DNA from: Bacillota bacterium
GTDB taxonomy: Bacteria > Bacillota > Limnochordia > Darwinibacteriales > Darwinibacteriaceae
Direction: 5' to 3'
DNA length: 35,279 bases
NCBI GenBank assembly: GCA_012840725.1
Contig: DURQ01000064.1
Span: forward strand, 1 to 35,279
The notes beneath the pieces were generated by a model. It ran no database searches and had not been told where the DNA came from. It saw only the letters and a program-made list of their open reading frames with translations. A program made the translations under genes and the position numbers. Below, piece after piece: positions 18,873 through 27,284 of this stretch (its first letter is position 1; each line of letters begins with the position of its first letter).

Positions 18873-19784
18873 ATGAAACGATTCCTCACATGGTGGACGG
18901 AAGAGCGCCGGGCCTACCTCCTCCTGGTCCTGCCTGGGGTCCTGGTCTACTGGGCTGTGATGGCTTTCCCCACCGTTTTCTCTCTGGGACTGAGCATGAC
19001 CAACTACAACGGCGGGGTAATCTTCGGCAACCCCAACATCCAGTTTGTCGGTCTCAAGCACTACATGCGCATGTTCAATGATCAGTACTTCTGGATCTCC
19101 CTAAAAAACAACGGCTTGATCATGGCGGTGTCCTTGTTCGGCCAGATCCCCCTTGGCTTTTTGTTCGCCTATGTCATCCACCGCAAGCTGATCAAGTTCG
19201 GGAGCTTTTTCCAGACCACCCTCTACCTGCCCTGCGTGATTTCCACCATCGTGGTCGGACGGTTGTGGCAGGCCTTCTTCTCGCCTTACGGTCCTTTTAC
19301 TAAGTTCATGCAGAGGTTTCAGCCAGGTTGGGAGAACGAACTGGCCTACGATCCCAAGCTGGCCATCATCCCTGTCCTTTTTGTCATCCTCTGGATGTAC
19401 ACGGGCCAGTACATGATCATCTTCCTGGCCAACCTGCAGAAGATCGACCCGTCATTGATCGAGGCGGCCCGGATCGACGGAGCCAGCGAGTGGCAGGTCC
19501 TGACCCGTATCATGTTCCCAGCACTTTCGGGGGTCATCGTCACTTCCGCAATCTTGGCTATCGCGGGGTCGCTGAAAAGCTTTGACCTGATCTACGCCAT
19601 GACGTCTGGAAATCCGGCGCGCCGCACCTCAGTACTTGCCCTGTACATGTACGATACGGCCTTCAAACATTCGCCGAATTACCCGCTGGCCAACTCCATC
19701 TCCATGTTCATGGTCCTGCTGAGCTTTACGCTGATCGTCTTGGTGCGCATCACTGAAGCTAGGTTTGGAGGTAGGGAAGAATGA
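18873..19784 (+). CDS. Sugar ABC transporter permease (MalF/UgpA type)
   Basis: A 303-residue inner-membrane subunit with about six hydrophobic helices (first LLLVLPGVLVYWAVM, about 16-30). The cytoplasmic EAA loop, EAARIDGASEWQVLTRIMFP (197-216), is where the ATPase docks. The ATG follows AAGGAGCGG. It lies 67 bases after the binding-protein gene, with a stem-loop between, and overlaps the second permease by four bases. Confidence 0.95.
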   Translation: MKRFLTWWTEERRAYLLLVLPGVLVYWAVMAFPTVFSLGLSMTNYNGGVIFGNPNIQFVGLKHYMRMFNDQYFWISLKNNGLIMAVSLFGQIPLGFLFAYVIHRKLIKFGSFFQTTLYLPCVISTIVVGRLWQAFFSPYGPFTKFMQRFQPGWENELAYDPKLAIIPVLFVILWMYTGQYMIIFLANLQKIDPSLIEAARIDGASEWQVLTRIMFPALSGVIVTSAILAIAGSLKSFDLIYAMTSGNPARRTSVLALYMYDTAFKHSPNYPLANSISMFMVLLSFTLIVLVRITEARFGGREE

Positions 19785-20641
19785 AAACCGCCGTCAAAAC
19801 CAAGATCAGGAAAACGGATTTCCACCCGTTGCTGAGGATCTTCGTCTACCTCACCGTGCTGGTCTTCACCGTGCTCACCCTCTACCCACTCTTCTGGCTG
19901 GTGATCAGTTCGCTCAAGACTACCACGGAGTTTCAGAGGAACATGACGGGCCTGCCGGTGAACCCGACCATCAACAACTACCCGACCGCCTGGCGGCTGG
20001 CTCAGTTTGATACTCTGTTTCTGAACAGCCTTTTCTTCACGGTGGCGTCCACCCTCCTGGTGATCCTCTTTTCGCTGATGGCGGGGTTCGCCTTCGCTAA
20101 GATCCGTTCCAAGGCAACACCGTTCCTGCACGGAAGCTTTGTCATCGGTATTCTGCTGACCCTGCAGTCCATCATGGTACCGCTCTTCCTCATGGCTGTC
20201 GCGACGAATCTGTACAACACAAGGCTTGGAGTGCTCATCCCCTATGTGGGCATGGGCATGCCGATAGGGATATACCTGTGCACTGAGTTTATCAAGTCGG
20301 TCCCCGACTCAGTGGTCGAATCGGCACGCATAGACGGCGCTTCCTACCTGAGGATCTTCGCCATGATCGTTGCCCCCATGGCCAAACCAGTTGCCGTCAC
20401 TCTGGCTATCCTCAATGTCTCCGGAGTATGGAACGAGTTTATGTTGGTGAACATCCTGGTCTCCAGCGATGCCCTGCGCACTCTGCCCGTGGGCATCCTC
20501 AAGTTCTCCGGCCCTCTAGCCTCAGATTACGGGCGCATGTTTGCTGCGCTGACGATAGGCATGGTGCCCATGGTGGTCTTCTACCTCATCTTCAGAAAGC
20601 AGATCACCCAAGGCGTCTCCGCCGGAGCAGTCAAAGGCTGA
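19781..20641 (+). CDS. Sugar ABC transporter permease (MalG/UgpE type)
   Basis: A 286-residue partner permease with about six hydrophobic helices (first LTVLVFTVLTLYPLFWLVIS, about 24-43) and the EAA loop ESARIDGASYLRIFAMIVAP (180-199). Its ATG overlaps the TGA of the upstream permease (ATGA), so the two are translationally coupled in equal amounts. No ATP-binding subunit, sugar kinase or glycosidase follows, so the importer must use an ATPase encoded elsewhere, as with MsmX-type shared ATPases. Confidence 0.95.
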   Translation: MKTAVKTKIRKTDFHPLLRIFVYLTVLVFTVLTLYPLFWLVISSLKTTTEFQRNMTGLPVNPTINNYPTAWRLAQFDTLFLNSLFFTVASTLLVILFSLMAGFAFAKIRSKATPFLHGSFVIGILLTLQSIMVPLFLMAVATNLYNTRLGVLIPYVGMGMPIGIYLCTEFIKSVPDSVVESARIDGASYLRIFAMIVAPMAKPVAVTLAILNVSGVWNEFMLVNILVSSDALRTLPVGILKFSGPLASDYGRMFAALTIGMVPMVVFYLIFRKQITQGVSAGAVKG

Positions 20642-20662
20642 TCCTGCGGCCCAAACCCAAAG

Positions 20663-20694
20663 AAAAAAGACTCCACAGCGGGAGTCTTTTTTTT
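20663..20694. terminator. Bidirectional Rho-independent terminator
   Basis: AAGACTCC and GGAGTCTT pair across six bases. The hairpin is flanked by six A on the left and eight T on the right, so it can stop transcription from the sugar permeases (plus) and from the diguanylate cyclase gene (minus), whose ends face each other here. Confidence 0.93.
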
Positions 20695-20706
20695 ATCGGG
20701 TTTGAG

Positions 20707-21636
20707 TCAATCTCCGTAGGCCACCACTCTGTTGCGCCCTTCAGCTTTAGCCCGGTATACAGCCTCATCTGCCCACTGGAGGAGAAGATCGTAAGACGCC
20801 GGATCTTCCACTTTGGCGGCGGCCACGCCGATGGAGACGGTCAGAACGGCGGCTACTGGCGAGGCTTCGTGGAGTATCTCCAGGTCAGTCACGGCGGTCC
20901 GAAGCCTTTCCGCCACATGCCGTGCTCCTTCGCGGTCTGTGTCCGGCAGAAGAACTGCGAACTCTTCTCCACCCCAGCGCGCCACCAGGTCTCCCGGTCT
21001 GTGCACGGAGTGGTACAGGGTGATGGCCACCAGCTTAAGGACGTCGTCGCCCTGGAGATGCCCATAGGTGTCGTTGTACAGCTTGAAGCGGTCCAGATCG
21101 ATGATGAGCACTGCCAAGGGAGTCTGGTTGCGCCTGGCCCCCTCCCTTTCTTCGGCGTAGGCTTCATCGAAACGACGCCTGTTGGGAATTCTGGTTAACC
21201 CATCGATCCGGCTGTCGCGCTTCAAGATGTCTTTGTAGCGCTTCAGTTCCAGGTGGTTTCGGATTTTGGCTTTGACGATCGGCAGGTTAAAGGGTTTGCG
21301 TATGTAGTCCATGGCTCCGAGTTCGAGGCCATAGGCTTCATTCTGATCCCCTTCCAAAGCGGTCAGGAACAAGATGGGAATGTCCCGGGTGTTGGGATCG
21401 GCCTGAAGCCGAGCACAAACTTCGTACCCGTCCATTTCCGGCATGATGATGTCCAGCAGGATCAAGTCCGGCATTTCCTCCTTGACCATAGCCAGCGCTT
21501 GCACGCCGTTGTAGGCCACCCTCAGATCATAGGTGTCCTTCAGGGCGTTCACGAGTATCTGAGCGTTGAGTTTAACGTCTTCTACGATAAGGATGCGCTG
21601 CCGCCTACCCAGATCAAGGTCATCCAGCATTTCCAC
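20707..21636 (-). CDS. Response regulator-diguanylate cyclase (PleD-like)
   Basis: A 309-residue two-domain protein. An N-terminal receiver domain shows ILIVED (15-20), the phospho-acceptor Asp62 in [13 protein letters not shown], and the conserved Lys114 in YIRKPF. The C-terminal GGDEF domain has [15 protein letters not shown] and the active-site GGEEF (222-226). The inhibitory-site RPGD (213-216) lies five residues before GGEEF, so product inhibition by cyclic di-GMP is expected. No sensor kinase is adjacent. The GTG at 21636, with GGGGGT upstream, is preferred; ATG 21630 is also possible. Confidence 0.92.
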   Translation of the reverse strand: MEMLDDLDLGRRQRILIVEDVKLNAQILVNALKDTYDLRVAYNGVQALAMVKEEMPDLILLDIIMPEMDGYEVCARLQADPNTRDIPILFLTALEGDQNEAYGLELGAMDYIRKPFNLPIVKAKIRNHLELKRYKDILKRDSRIDGLTRIPNRRRFDEAYAEEREGARRNQTPLAVLIIDLDRFKLYNDTYGHLQGDDVLKLVAITLYHSVHRPGDLVARWGGEEFAVLLPDTDREGARHVAERLRTAVTDLEILHEASPVAAVLTVSIGVAAAKVEDPASYDLLLQWADEAVYRAKAEGRNRVVAYGD

Positions 21637-21739
21637 CCGCTCTACCCCCAACCAGAATCTTACGAGTAATATTTCGACATTTGGCGGGTAATCCCTTGTT
21701 TCCCAGCGGGCGGATCGCATATTCTATGTAAAGCGTGAG

Positions 21740-22345
21740 CTAGCCCGTCCTGCGGGCGAAGCATTTTGGCAGCAACCGGTGAACGAAGCTTTTTTGGCCC
21801 GGGGCGCTTTTTGGGTTGGGCAAGAGCCTTTTCAAATCCCCTTGATAAACAACTCTGGCCGGGAGTTTCAGGAAGTCCACCGGCTTTACCAGGTTTTCGG
21901 GCACTCCAAAGTCTGCGATCCCAGCGCCGTGCAGCACGTGGTAGACGAACTGAGAGCACAGGAAGCGGTCAGACCTTGTGGTCGGTTTGTTGATCAGTCC
22001 GAAAACCAGTCCCCGGCAGTTGTACTTATACCTTGAGCTGTGGTCGATGAACTCCTGGACGATGCGCTGCGCCTGAACGTAGCTCTCTTTGGCCACCTCA
22101 AGCTCCAGCACTATCCCCGGCAGACGCCTTGAGCGTTTGTAGAGTCCTTCGTCGAGCTTCTCGTGCCTGAACCGCCCCAGGAAGGGATAATACGAATACT
22201 TACGTCCGAAGCTGTACATTTCCTTAAGATCCTTGTCAAGGGACAGGGCTGCATGTGTATACTCATCCCGCGTCACAAGGTAGATCAAGCGGGATACGAT
22301 GCTGTTCGTACGTGTCAGAACAATATAGAGATAAGCCTTTTCCAT
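21740..22345 (-). CDS. Permuted NlpC/P60 (papain-like) fold protein
   Basis: A 201-residue protein. TRDEYTHAALSLD with His31 comes before LCSQFVYHVLHGAGI with Cys130; this His-before-Cys order is that of the circularly permuted NlpC/P60 group (YiiX/LRAT-like). Known members act on lipids, lipoproteins or amide bonds at membranes, but the substrate here is unknown. No signal peptide is seen. The ATG at 22345 follows AGGAG; the TTG at 22363 has no good site. It sits between cardiolipin synthase and the diguanylate cyclase on the same strand, with gaps of 70 and 103 bases. Confidence 0.75.
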   Translation of the reverse strand: MEKAYLYIVLTRTNSIVSRLIYLVTRDEYTHAALSLDKDLKEMYSFGRKYSYYPFLGRFRHEKLDEGLYKRSRRLPGIVLELEVAKESYVQAQRIVQEFIDHSSRYKYNCRGLVFGLINKPTTRSDRFLCSQFVYHVLHGAGIADFGVPENLVKPVDFLKLPARVVYQGDLKRLLPNPKSAPGQKSFVHRLLPKCFARRTG

Positions 22346-22415
22346 TTTGGTTCGCTCCTGCAACCAGTCTTCTTCCGATCATACCCTTCTTGTGAGCAAA
22401 GGGAAAGCGCGAATA

Positions 22416-23840
22416 TCAGGACAGCGGCGAAAACAGGCTGACCACCGATTCCAACGCCCGCGACAGCAGAGTCTCTTTTTTGAAGCGAGCATAGTCCAGC
22501 TCAATGCTCTGCTCCAGATCGGTCTCGAAGATGCGGCTGTATACCTTGCTCTCTTCCTGGGATTCGAAGTAGATAAAGACTTCATCATCACGCTCCAGGC
22601 TGCGCACGTTGAGGTTGACCGTGCCGATGCAGAGCTTATCGTCGTCGATCAGCATGGCCTTAGCATGCATGATCCCCTTGTACTTGAACACCCTCACCCC
22701 GGAATCGATCAGCTGACGGAAGAAGTAGTTCTTGATGTTGTGGTGGAACAGCCCCCCAAAGGTGTAATACGACGAGGTCATGATGCGCACATCAACGCCC
22801 CTCAGGGCCAGGGTCTTCAGACTCTGCAGCACGGCCTCGGATGGAGCGAAGTAAGGCGTCTGAATCCAAAGCCTGTCCTTGGCTGAGTTGATCAAATTGA
22901 AGTAACTGAGGTTGATCACATCCTGCCCGATGTACTTGTTGTACAAGCCGTTGGCTACGATCTGGGCAGGCAGATGACCATTGGCCTCAACCTCCGGGAA
23001 ATAGTGCTGGAGCCGCTGGCGGAAGCCCAGGCGCCCCTTTTTCATGGAGGCGACCCAATCGGAAATGAAGATCTGCTGCAGGTCACGGACCACGCCTCCC
23101 GTGAGCCGGACATGAGTATCCCTCCAGACCATGCCTTTAACGCCCTCGGCGTAGTGCTCTCCGACGTTCATCCCTCCGAGGTACCCCACTCTGCCGTCCA
23201 CAATCACCAGCTTGCGGTGGTTGCGGTAGTTCAAGGCCCGGGCCCAAGGACGGATGCCGTGAACAAGGCCGCCGGCGGCCTTCAGCTCGCGGAAGAGGGG
23301 CCTGACAAAGGTAAACCCGCAGCCAAAGCTGTCATACAGCAGCTTTACCTCCACGCCCTGCCGGGCCTTTTCCTTCAGGATCTCAAACAACTCCCGGCCC
23401 ACAGCATCGTTATGGATCGTGAAATACTGGACATGGATGTGGTCCTGGGCAGCACGGAGGTCAGCAAACAGGCGGGCGAATTTCGGACCTCCGTTGGTGT
23501 ACACTTCTACAGCATTGTCATCGGTAAAAATGCTCCCGCACCATTTGAAGTTGAACTGCTGAATGGGCGAGAGCTCCGCACCTGAACGATTGTGCCACCT
23601 GCGTGTGATGGCATCCAGCTCCAAAAAGATGGCCCTGTGCCTCTCACGGATCTTGCGCCTTTTGTAATCCCAAAACACATCGCTGCCCATCACGCTGTAG
23701 ACGATGAGGCCCACCACAGGGAGGAACACGAGGACCAGTATCCAGCTGAAGCGTTGCGTCGGTTTCTTGCGGCTGAAAAAGATCGTGAAGATGACAAAAA
23801 ACAGGTAGCCGATATAAAGAAGCCATAGAATCTGTCTCAT
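22416..23840 (-). CDS. cls: Cardiolipin synthase (phospholipase D family)
   Basis: A 474-residue membrane enzyme condensing two phosphatidylglycerols into cardiolipin and glycerol. Two N-terminal transmembrane helices (about 5-22 and 32-50) with a short linker are followed by two HKD motifs: HRKLVIVD (H208, K210, D215) and HAKAMLIDD (H392, K394, D399), each followed by the usual Gly-x-x-Asn (GGMN and GTVN). Length and layout match bacterial Cls. The ATG at 23840 has a purine-rich AAAGGGAAG upstream. It is the first gene of a loose three-gene run with the NlpC/P60-like and GGDEF genes. Confidence 0.95.
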   Translation of the reverse strand: MRQILWLLYIGYLFFVIFTIFFSRKKPTQRFSWILVLVFLPVVGLIVYSVMGSDVFWDYKRRKIRERHRAIFLELDAITRRWHNRSGAELSPIQQFNFKWCGSIFTDDNAVEVYTNGGPKFARLFADLRAAQDHIHVQYFTIHNDAVGRELFEILKEKARQGVEVKLLYDSFGCGFTFVRPLFRELKAAGGLVHGIRPWARALNYRNHRKLVIVDGRVGYLGGMNVGEHYAEGVKGMVWRDTHVRLTGGVVRDLQQIFISDWVASMKKGRLGFRQRLQHYFPEVEANGHLPAQIVANGLYNKYIGQDVINLSYFNLINSAKDRLWIQTPYFAPSEAVLQSLKTLALRGVDVRIMTSSYYTFGGLFHHNIKNYFFRQLIDSGVRVFKYKGIMHAKAMLIDDDKLCIGTVNLNVRSLERDDEVFIYFESQEESKVYSRIFETDLEQSIELDYARFKKETLLSRALESVVSLFSPLS

Positions 23841-24113
23841 CCCATCTTCCCTTTCTACTCAGCGTGATCCTTCTGCTGCTGTGCGGGAGTATCGTCCGCT
23901 ACTCCATTTATACGCAGCCCCTTTTTTTCCTGCCGCAGATGTTCCCGCAGCAGTGGGCGCTGACACGGGGGCACTCAGCTTGTAGACTTATTAACAAACG
24001 CCTGGAGTGGCGAACGGATAGACGAGCGTCCCCAACGCAACTCACCGCGCCCACCTTCCCAAGGGAGGCTCAAGGACGAGACGGCGAAGGCATATAACCC
24101 TCACGAAGAGATC

Positions 24114-25342
24114 ATGAAGGCCATCGATCAGGCCGCTGCCCTGCTGGGGTTGGAAGAAAAAGACTACGTCCAGCTCAAGTACCCAGAGCGCGAACTGAAA
24201 GTGTCGGTCCCTGTACGCATGGATGACGGTCCGATCCGGGTGTTTGAGGGCTGCAGGGTTCAGTATTCGGGCATCCGGGGACCCTATAAAGGCGGCATCC
24301 GCTACCACAAAGATGTTGACATGGACGATGTAAAAGCCCTGGCCGCAGCCATGACCTTCAAATGCGCTGTGGTGGATATCCCCTATGGGGGCAGCAAGGG
24401 CGGCATCGCGGTGGACGCGAGCAAGCTGTCCAGAGGCGAACTGGAGAGGCTGACCAGGAAGTACACGACGCTTCTGTTTCCGTTAGTAGGGCCGCATATC
24501 GACATCCCAGCCCCCGACGTCAACACCAACGAGGAAGTCATGGCCTGGTTCATGGACACATACAGCCTGTTGAGCGGCGAACTGACCTTGGGCGTGGTCA
24601 CGGGCAAGCCAGTGGCTCTGGGAGGATCTTTGGGGCGCAGAGAAGCTACAGGTCGCGGCATCCTGATCGTGGCTCGGGAAGTCGCCAAGAGGCTGGGGCG
24701 CGACTTGAGAGGGGCTTCCGTTGCCGTGCAGGGAGCTGGCAATGTGGGCGGCACCGCTGCTCTCCTCCTCGCCAGGGAGGGCTGCCGCGTGGTCGCCATC
24801 AGCGATTCATCCGGAGCCATCCATAACCCAGATGGACTCGATGTCGAGGCGGTTCTCAGCTTCCTCCGGGCCGAGCATGGCAGGCGGCTGAAGGATTCCC
24901 CGGACCGGGCTTTGTGCGGATATCCAACGAACAGATGCTTCAGCTGGACATCGACATCTTAGTGCCAGCGGCGCTCCAGAACAGCATCAACGAAGAGAAT
25001 GCCCCCAGTATTAGGGCCAAGGTCATCCTGGAGGGGGCGAACTGCCCCACCACTTCAGAGGCGGATGCCATTTTGGCAGAGAAAGGTACCATAGTCGTGC
25101 CAGATATCCTTGCCAACGCCGGAGGGGTAGTAGTCTCCTACTTCGAATGGCTGCAGAACCTGCAGTCAGTCAAATGGGAAGAGGACAAAGTCAACCAGCG
25201 CCTTGAGAACACTATGGTCAGGGCTTTCCGCGAAGTGTGGAACATGGCGGAAAAAGCCAACACCTCACTGCGCCTTGCCGCCTACATGGTGGCCTTGGAG
25301 CGTATCGTCACAGCAAGCAGACTGCGGGGAGTAACGTTCTAG
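24114..25342 (+). pseudogene. gdhA: Glutamate dehydrogenase, broken by a frameshift and lacking a clear start
   Basis: Glu/Leu/Phe/Val dehydrogenase family, best matching glutamate dehydrogenase: VPVRMDDG, GPYKGGIRYH with substrate lysine, MTFKCAVVDIPYGGSKGG, and the NAD(P)-site VQGAGNVGG. The reading frame opening at 24114 carries these but runs off into nonsense after about 24892. The rest (GFPGPGF, then DIDILVPAALQN to RLRGVTF) continues in another frame to 25342. Adding one G to the GG at 24893-24894 restores a family-like junction, LKGFPGPGF. The 5' end is also odd: family-like residues ETAKAYNPHEEI precede the ATG at 24114 in frame, yet no ATG, GTG or TTG lies upstream of them, although GGGAGG is present at 24063-24068. 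It may be a true pseudogene or an assembly error. Confidence 0.85.
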
Positions 25343-25957
25343 GCACCCCTTGGGGCGTGCCTCAAACAGCGCCCAAACCAGTTCTTCATACCTGCTGCTG
25401 AGGTGAGGGGGACTCCATTCGGGGCTCCTGCAGAGAAAGACGTAATCAAAGTGCTCGCGGAAAACGGATGCCAGGTCCGTTGTGTGGGCAAAGGGGACAT
25501 CGCCCTCTAGCGTCGCCAGCTGCGAGTCGGCCCGCCTGATCCACCTGACCTGGACCGTTGGTCGTTCCTCTAGTACTCTCCTCAGCCAGTTGCCGCAGTT
25601 GCAGTAGTCATCGCCGCTGAAGTAATGGTAAAAGTCGTGGTGGAAGTCTACGTTCACGATCATGAGCTGCTCGCCTTGGGGCAGGCTGTCGATCAGCTGC
25701 TTGATCGCCCTGTGGGTCTCTGACACAAACACGGAAGCCGCATCCAGGTTTAGCGACTCTAGGAACCACTTGAAAGGGTCAAATTCGGCAATCACGCCAA
25801 TCCTGGCGATCTGAGGATAGGCAGCATAGCGTTCGGTCCACATGCTGTCCAGCTGTTCCCGGGGAATGTCTTCCCCGCCGGTCAGGAAGTACTGGTCCCG
25901 TTCTGCGGCTGAAGCGTCTATGAAGTAATCAAAATCGATGCTCAAAACAGAGATCAC
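25265..25957 (-). CDS. Unassigned protein, possibly arginase-fold/UPF0489-like
   Basis: A 230-residue protein that I cannot assign firmly. It starts with ISVLSIDFDYFIDA and has a central acidic/histidine-rich segment, MIVNVDFHHDFYHYF, and then CNCGNWLRRVL. The spaced Asp/His residues look like a metal site and recall the UPF0489/arginase-like group, but this is weak. The GTG at 25957 is chosen because AGGAGG sits eight bases upstream; a GTG at 25963 is too close to it. It is the last of four tightly packed genes, and its 3' end overlaps the converging glutamate dehydrogenase gene by 78 bases. Confidence 0.75.
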   Translation of the reverse strand: MISVLSIDFDYFIDASAAERDQYFLTGGEDIPREQLDSMWTERYAAYPQIARIGVIAEFDPFKWFLESLNLDAASVFVSETHRAIKQLIDSLPQGEQLMIVNVDFHHDFYHYFSGDDYCNCGNWLRRVLEERPTVQVRWIRRADSQLATLEGDVPFAHTTDLASVFREHFDYVFLCRSPEWSPPHLSSRYEELVWALFEARPKGCLERYSPQSACCDDTLQGHHVGGKAQ

Positions 25958-25972
25958 CGTCACCGCCTCCTA

Positions 25973-26698
25973 CTACTCAAGCGGTTGGAAAAATGCGATT
26001 TGGCGCTTGCCGAGCTTAAAGTGCTCGATGCGCCTAAAGGCTTCGTGTTGAAGCCTTGCCTTCCTATCCGCTACGATCACCAATACGGCCAAGGGCCGTG
26101 TCAGAGCGCGATAGCAGTTCGCAAAGAGGCTTTCTACAGGGTCTGTCCCGGTTCCTCCCCAACTGGCCATCTGCCCGTAGGGGATGTCCGTCACGATGAT
26201 GTCCAAACCCTGCGCCGGAAAGGGCGCCGGGTCTGTGATATCCCGCTGCCCGATGGTGGCCTTTATGCTGCGCCCACCGAGCCGCGTGCGCAGGCGAGCA
26301 AGGCTTTCCAGCGCCTCCCGATGAGAGTCCTTGCCATAGGCTTCCGCGTAGGAAGCGAGTTCCCGCTCCCTTCTATCCAGGCCTTCCGCTGAGAGGAGCG
26401 AAAGGTTCTTTGCAGCGACCTCCAGTACCTTGGGGTCGATGTCGGTGGCCGTGATGTCCAGGATCCGCTCGGGGAACAGAAAACCCAAGGTTGTAAGGAG
26501 AAACCCCCCGCCGCAGCAGGGGTCGTAAATGCGGAAAGGCCCCTTGTTGCCGTGCTTCTCGAGGCTGTGGAAGGCGCGCTGGATGATCTCATCTGCCAGG
26601 CGCACGGGAAAGCCGGTGGTACCGGGGGCGCTGTAGAGCACTCTCCCGCTCGCGAAATCGCTGTAATCCGTCTTCTCTGCTGCAAACACGTACTTCAT
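25973..26698 (-). CDS. AviRa-like 23S rRNA methyltransferase
   Basis: A 241-residue Rossmann-type SAM methyltransferase resembling AviRa along its length. The N-terminal part has DFASGRVLYSAPG and FPVRLADEIIQRAF, then motif I DPCCGGGFLLTTLGFL (about 60-75), an acidic DIDPKVLEVAAKNLSLLS and the catalytic-region TDIPYG. AviRa of the avilamycin producer methylates G2535 of 23S rRNA and gives resistance to orthosomycins. The similarity is recalled, not computed, and a housekeeping role is possible. The ATG at 26698 lies seven bases after the GrpB-family stop with only a weak ribosome binding site, suggesting coupled translation. Confidence 0.85.
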   Translation of the reverse strand: MKYVFAAEKTDYSDFASGRVLYSAPGTTGFPVRLADEIIQRAFHSLEKHGNKGPFRIYDPCCGGGFLLTTLGFLFPERILDITATDIDPKVLEVAAKNLSLLSAEGLDRRERELASYAEAYGKDSHREALESLARLRTRLGGRSIKATIGQRDITDPAPFPAQGLDIIVTDIPYGQMASWGGTGTDPVESLFANCYRALTRPLAVLVIVADRKARLQHEAFRRIEHFKLGKRQIAFFQPLE

Positions 26699-26705
26699 CC
26701 ACGCA

Positions 26706-27284
26706 TCACACCCAACCCGCCTTGGTTAGGATTTCTTCAATAACTCCCGTCTTGGCATCGGCATAATGCTGCACATGCTTCCAGGTCTTCTGGGCCAACC
26801 TGCGCTTTTCCGATGCATATCTCTCCCGATCCTCCGGGTGGGACCGCAGCCAATCCCTAAACCGCAGCATCTTCTCCACTTCAGATGCCCCCTCGCTGAA
26901 CACATGAAGATTGATATCTATGTCCGGCCCCTTGAACAGGCGGTGCTCAAACCAGTCTGGTTCGCGGATGCGAAGGGTGTAACCTGCTGCTTCCAGAAGC
27001 GGAACGAAAGACGCTTCGTCTGACGAGTCTTCCACCACCACCACAATATCGATAACGGGTTTGGCGCAGAGACCTGGGACGGAGGTTGAGCCAACGTGCT
27101 CGATCTGAAGTGCCCTGCTGCCCAGGACGGTGCGCAGCCGCTCCGCCTCCCGGGCAAAAGCTGCGGGCCACGCTTCATCATATTCCGCCAGCGGGATCGG
27201 CGCGTTGTGGGGTTTCAATTCTGCTAACATCGTCTGCTGCAGTTCTTCATCGCTGCGCAGCTGTGGAAAGTTCTCAGGCTGCAC
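26706..27284 (-). CDS. GrpB/UPF0157 family protein (nucleotidyltransferase-like)
   Basis: A 192-residue protein of the GrpB (UPF0157) family, which has a nucleotidyltransferase-like fold. Visible are LAEYDEAWPAAFAREAERL, the hallmark IEHVGSTSVPGLCAKPVIDI (about 61-80), with Gly-Ser and the downstream Asp of the nucleotidyltransferase fold, and a late DINLHVF. The family's reaction is not established. The GTG at 27284 follows GGGGAGGG and overlaps the end of the MFS gene by 11 bases, so it is translated in series with the exporter and the rRNA methyltransferase. Confidence 0.92.
   Translation of the reverse strand: MQPENFPQLRSDEELQQTMLAELKPHNAPIPLAEYDEAWPAAFAREAERLRTVLGSRALQIEHVGSTSVPGLCAKPVIDIVVVVEDSSDEASFVPLLEAAGYTLRIREPDWFEHRLFKGPDIDINLHVFSEGASEVEKMLRFRDWLRSHPEDRERYASEKRRLAQKTWKHVQHYADAKTGVIEEILTKAGWV

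Noticed and set aside
24893-24925. Programmed -1 ribosomal frameshift in the glutamate dehydrogenase
   Set aside because: No X-XXY-YYZ slippery heptamer at the junction and no known use in this family; a missing G explains it more simply.
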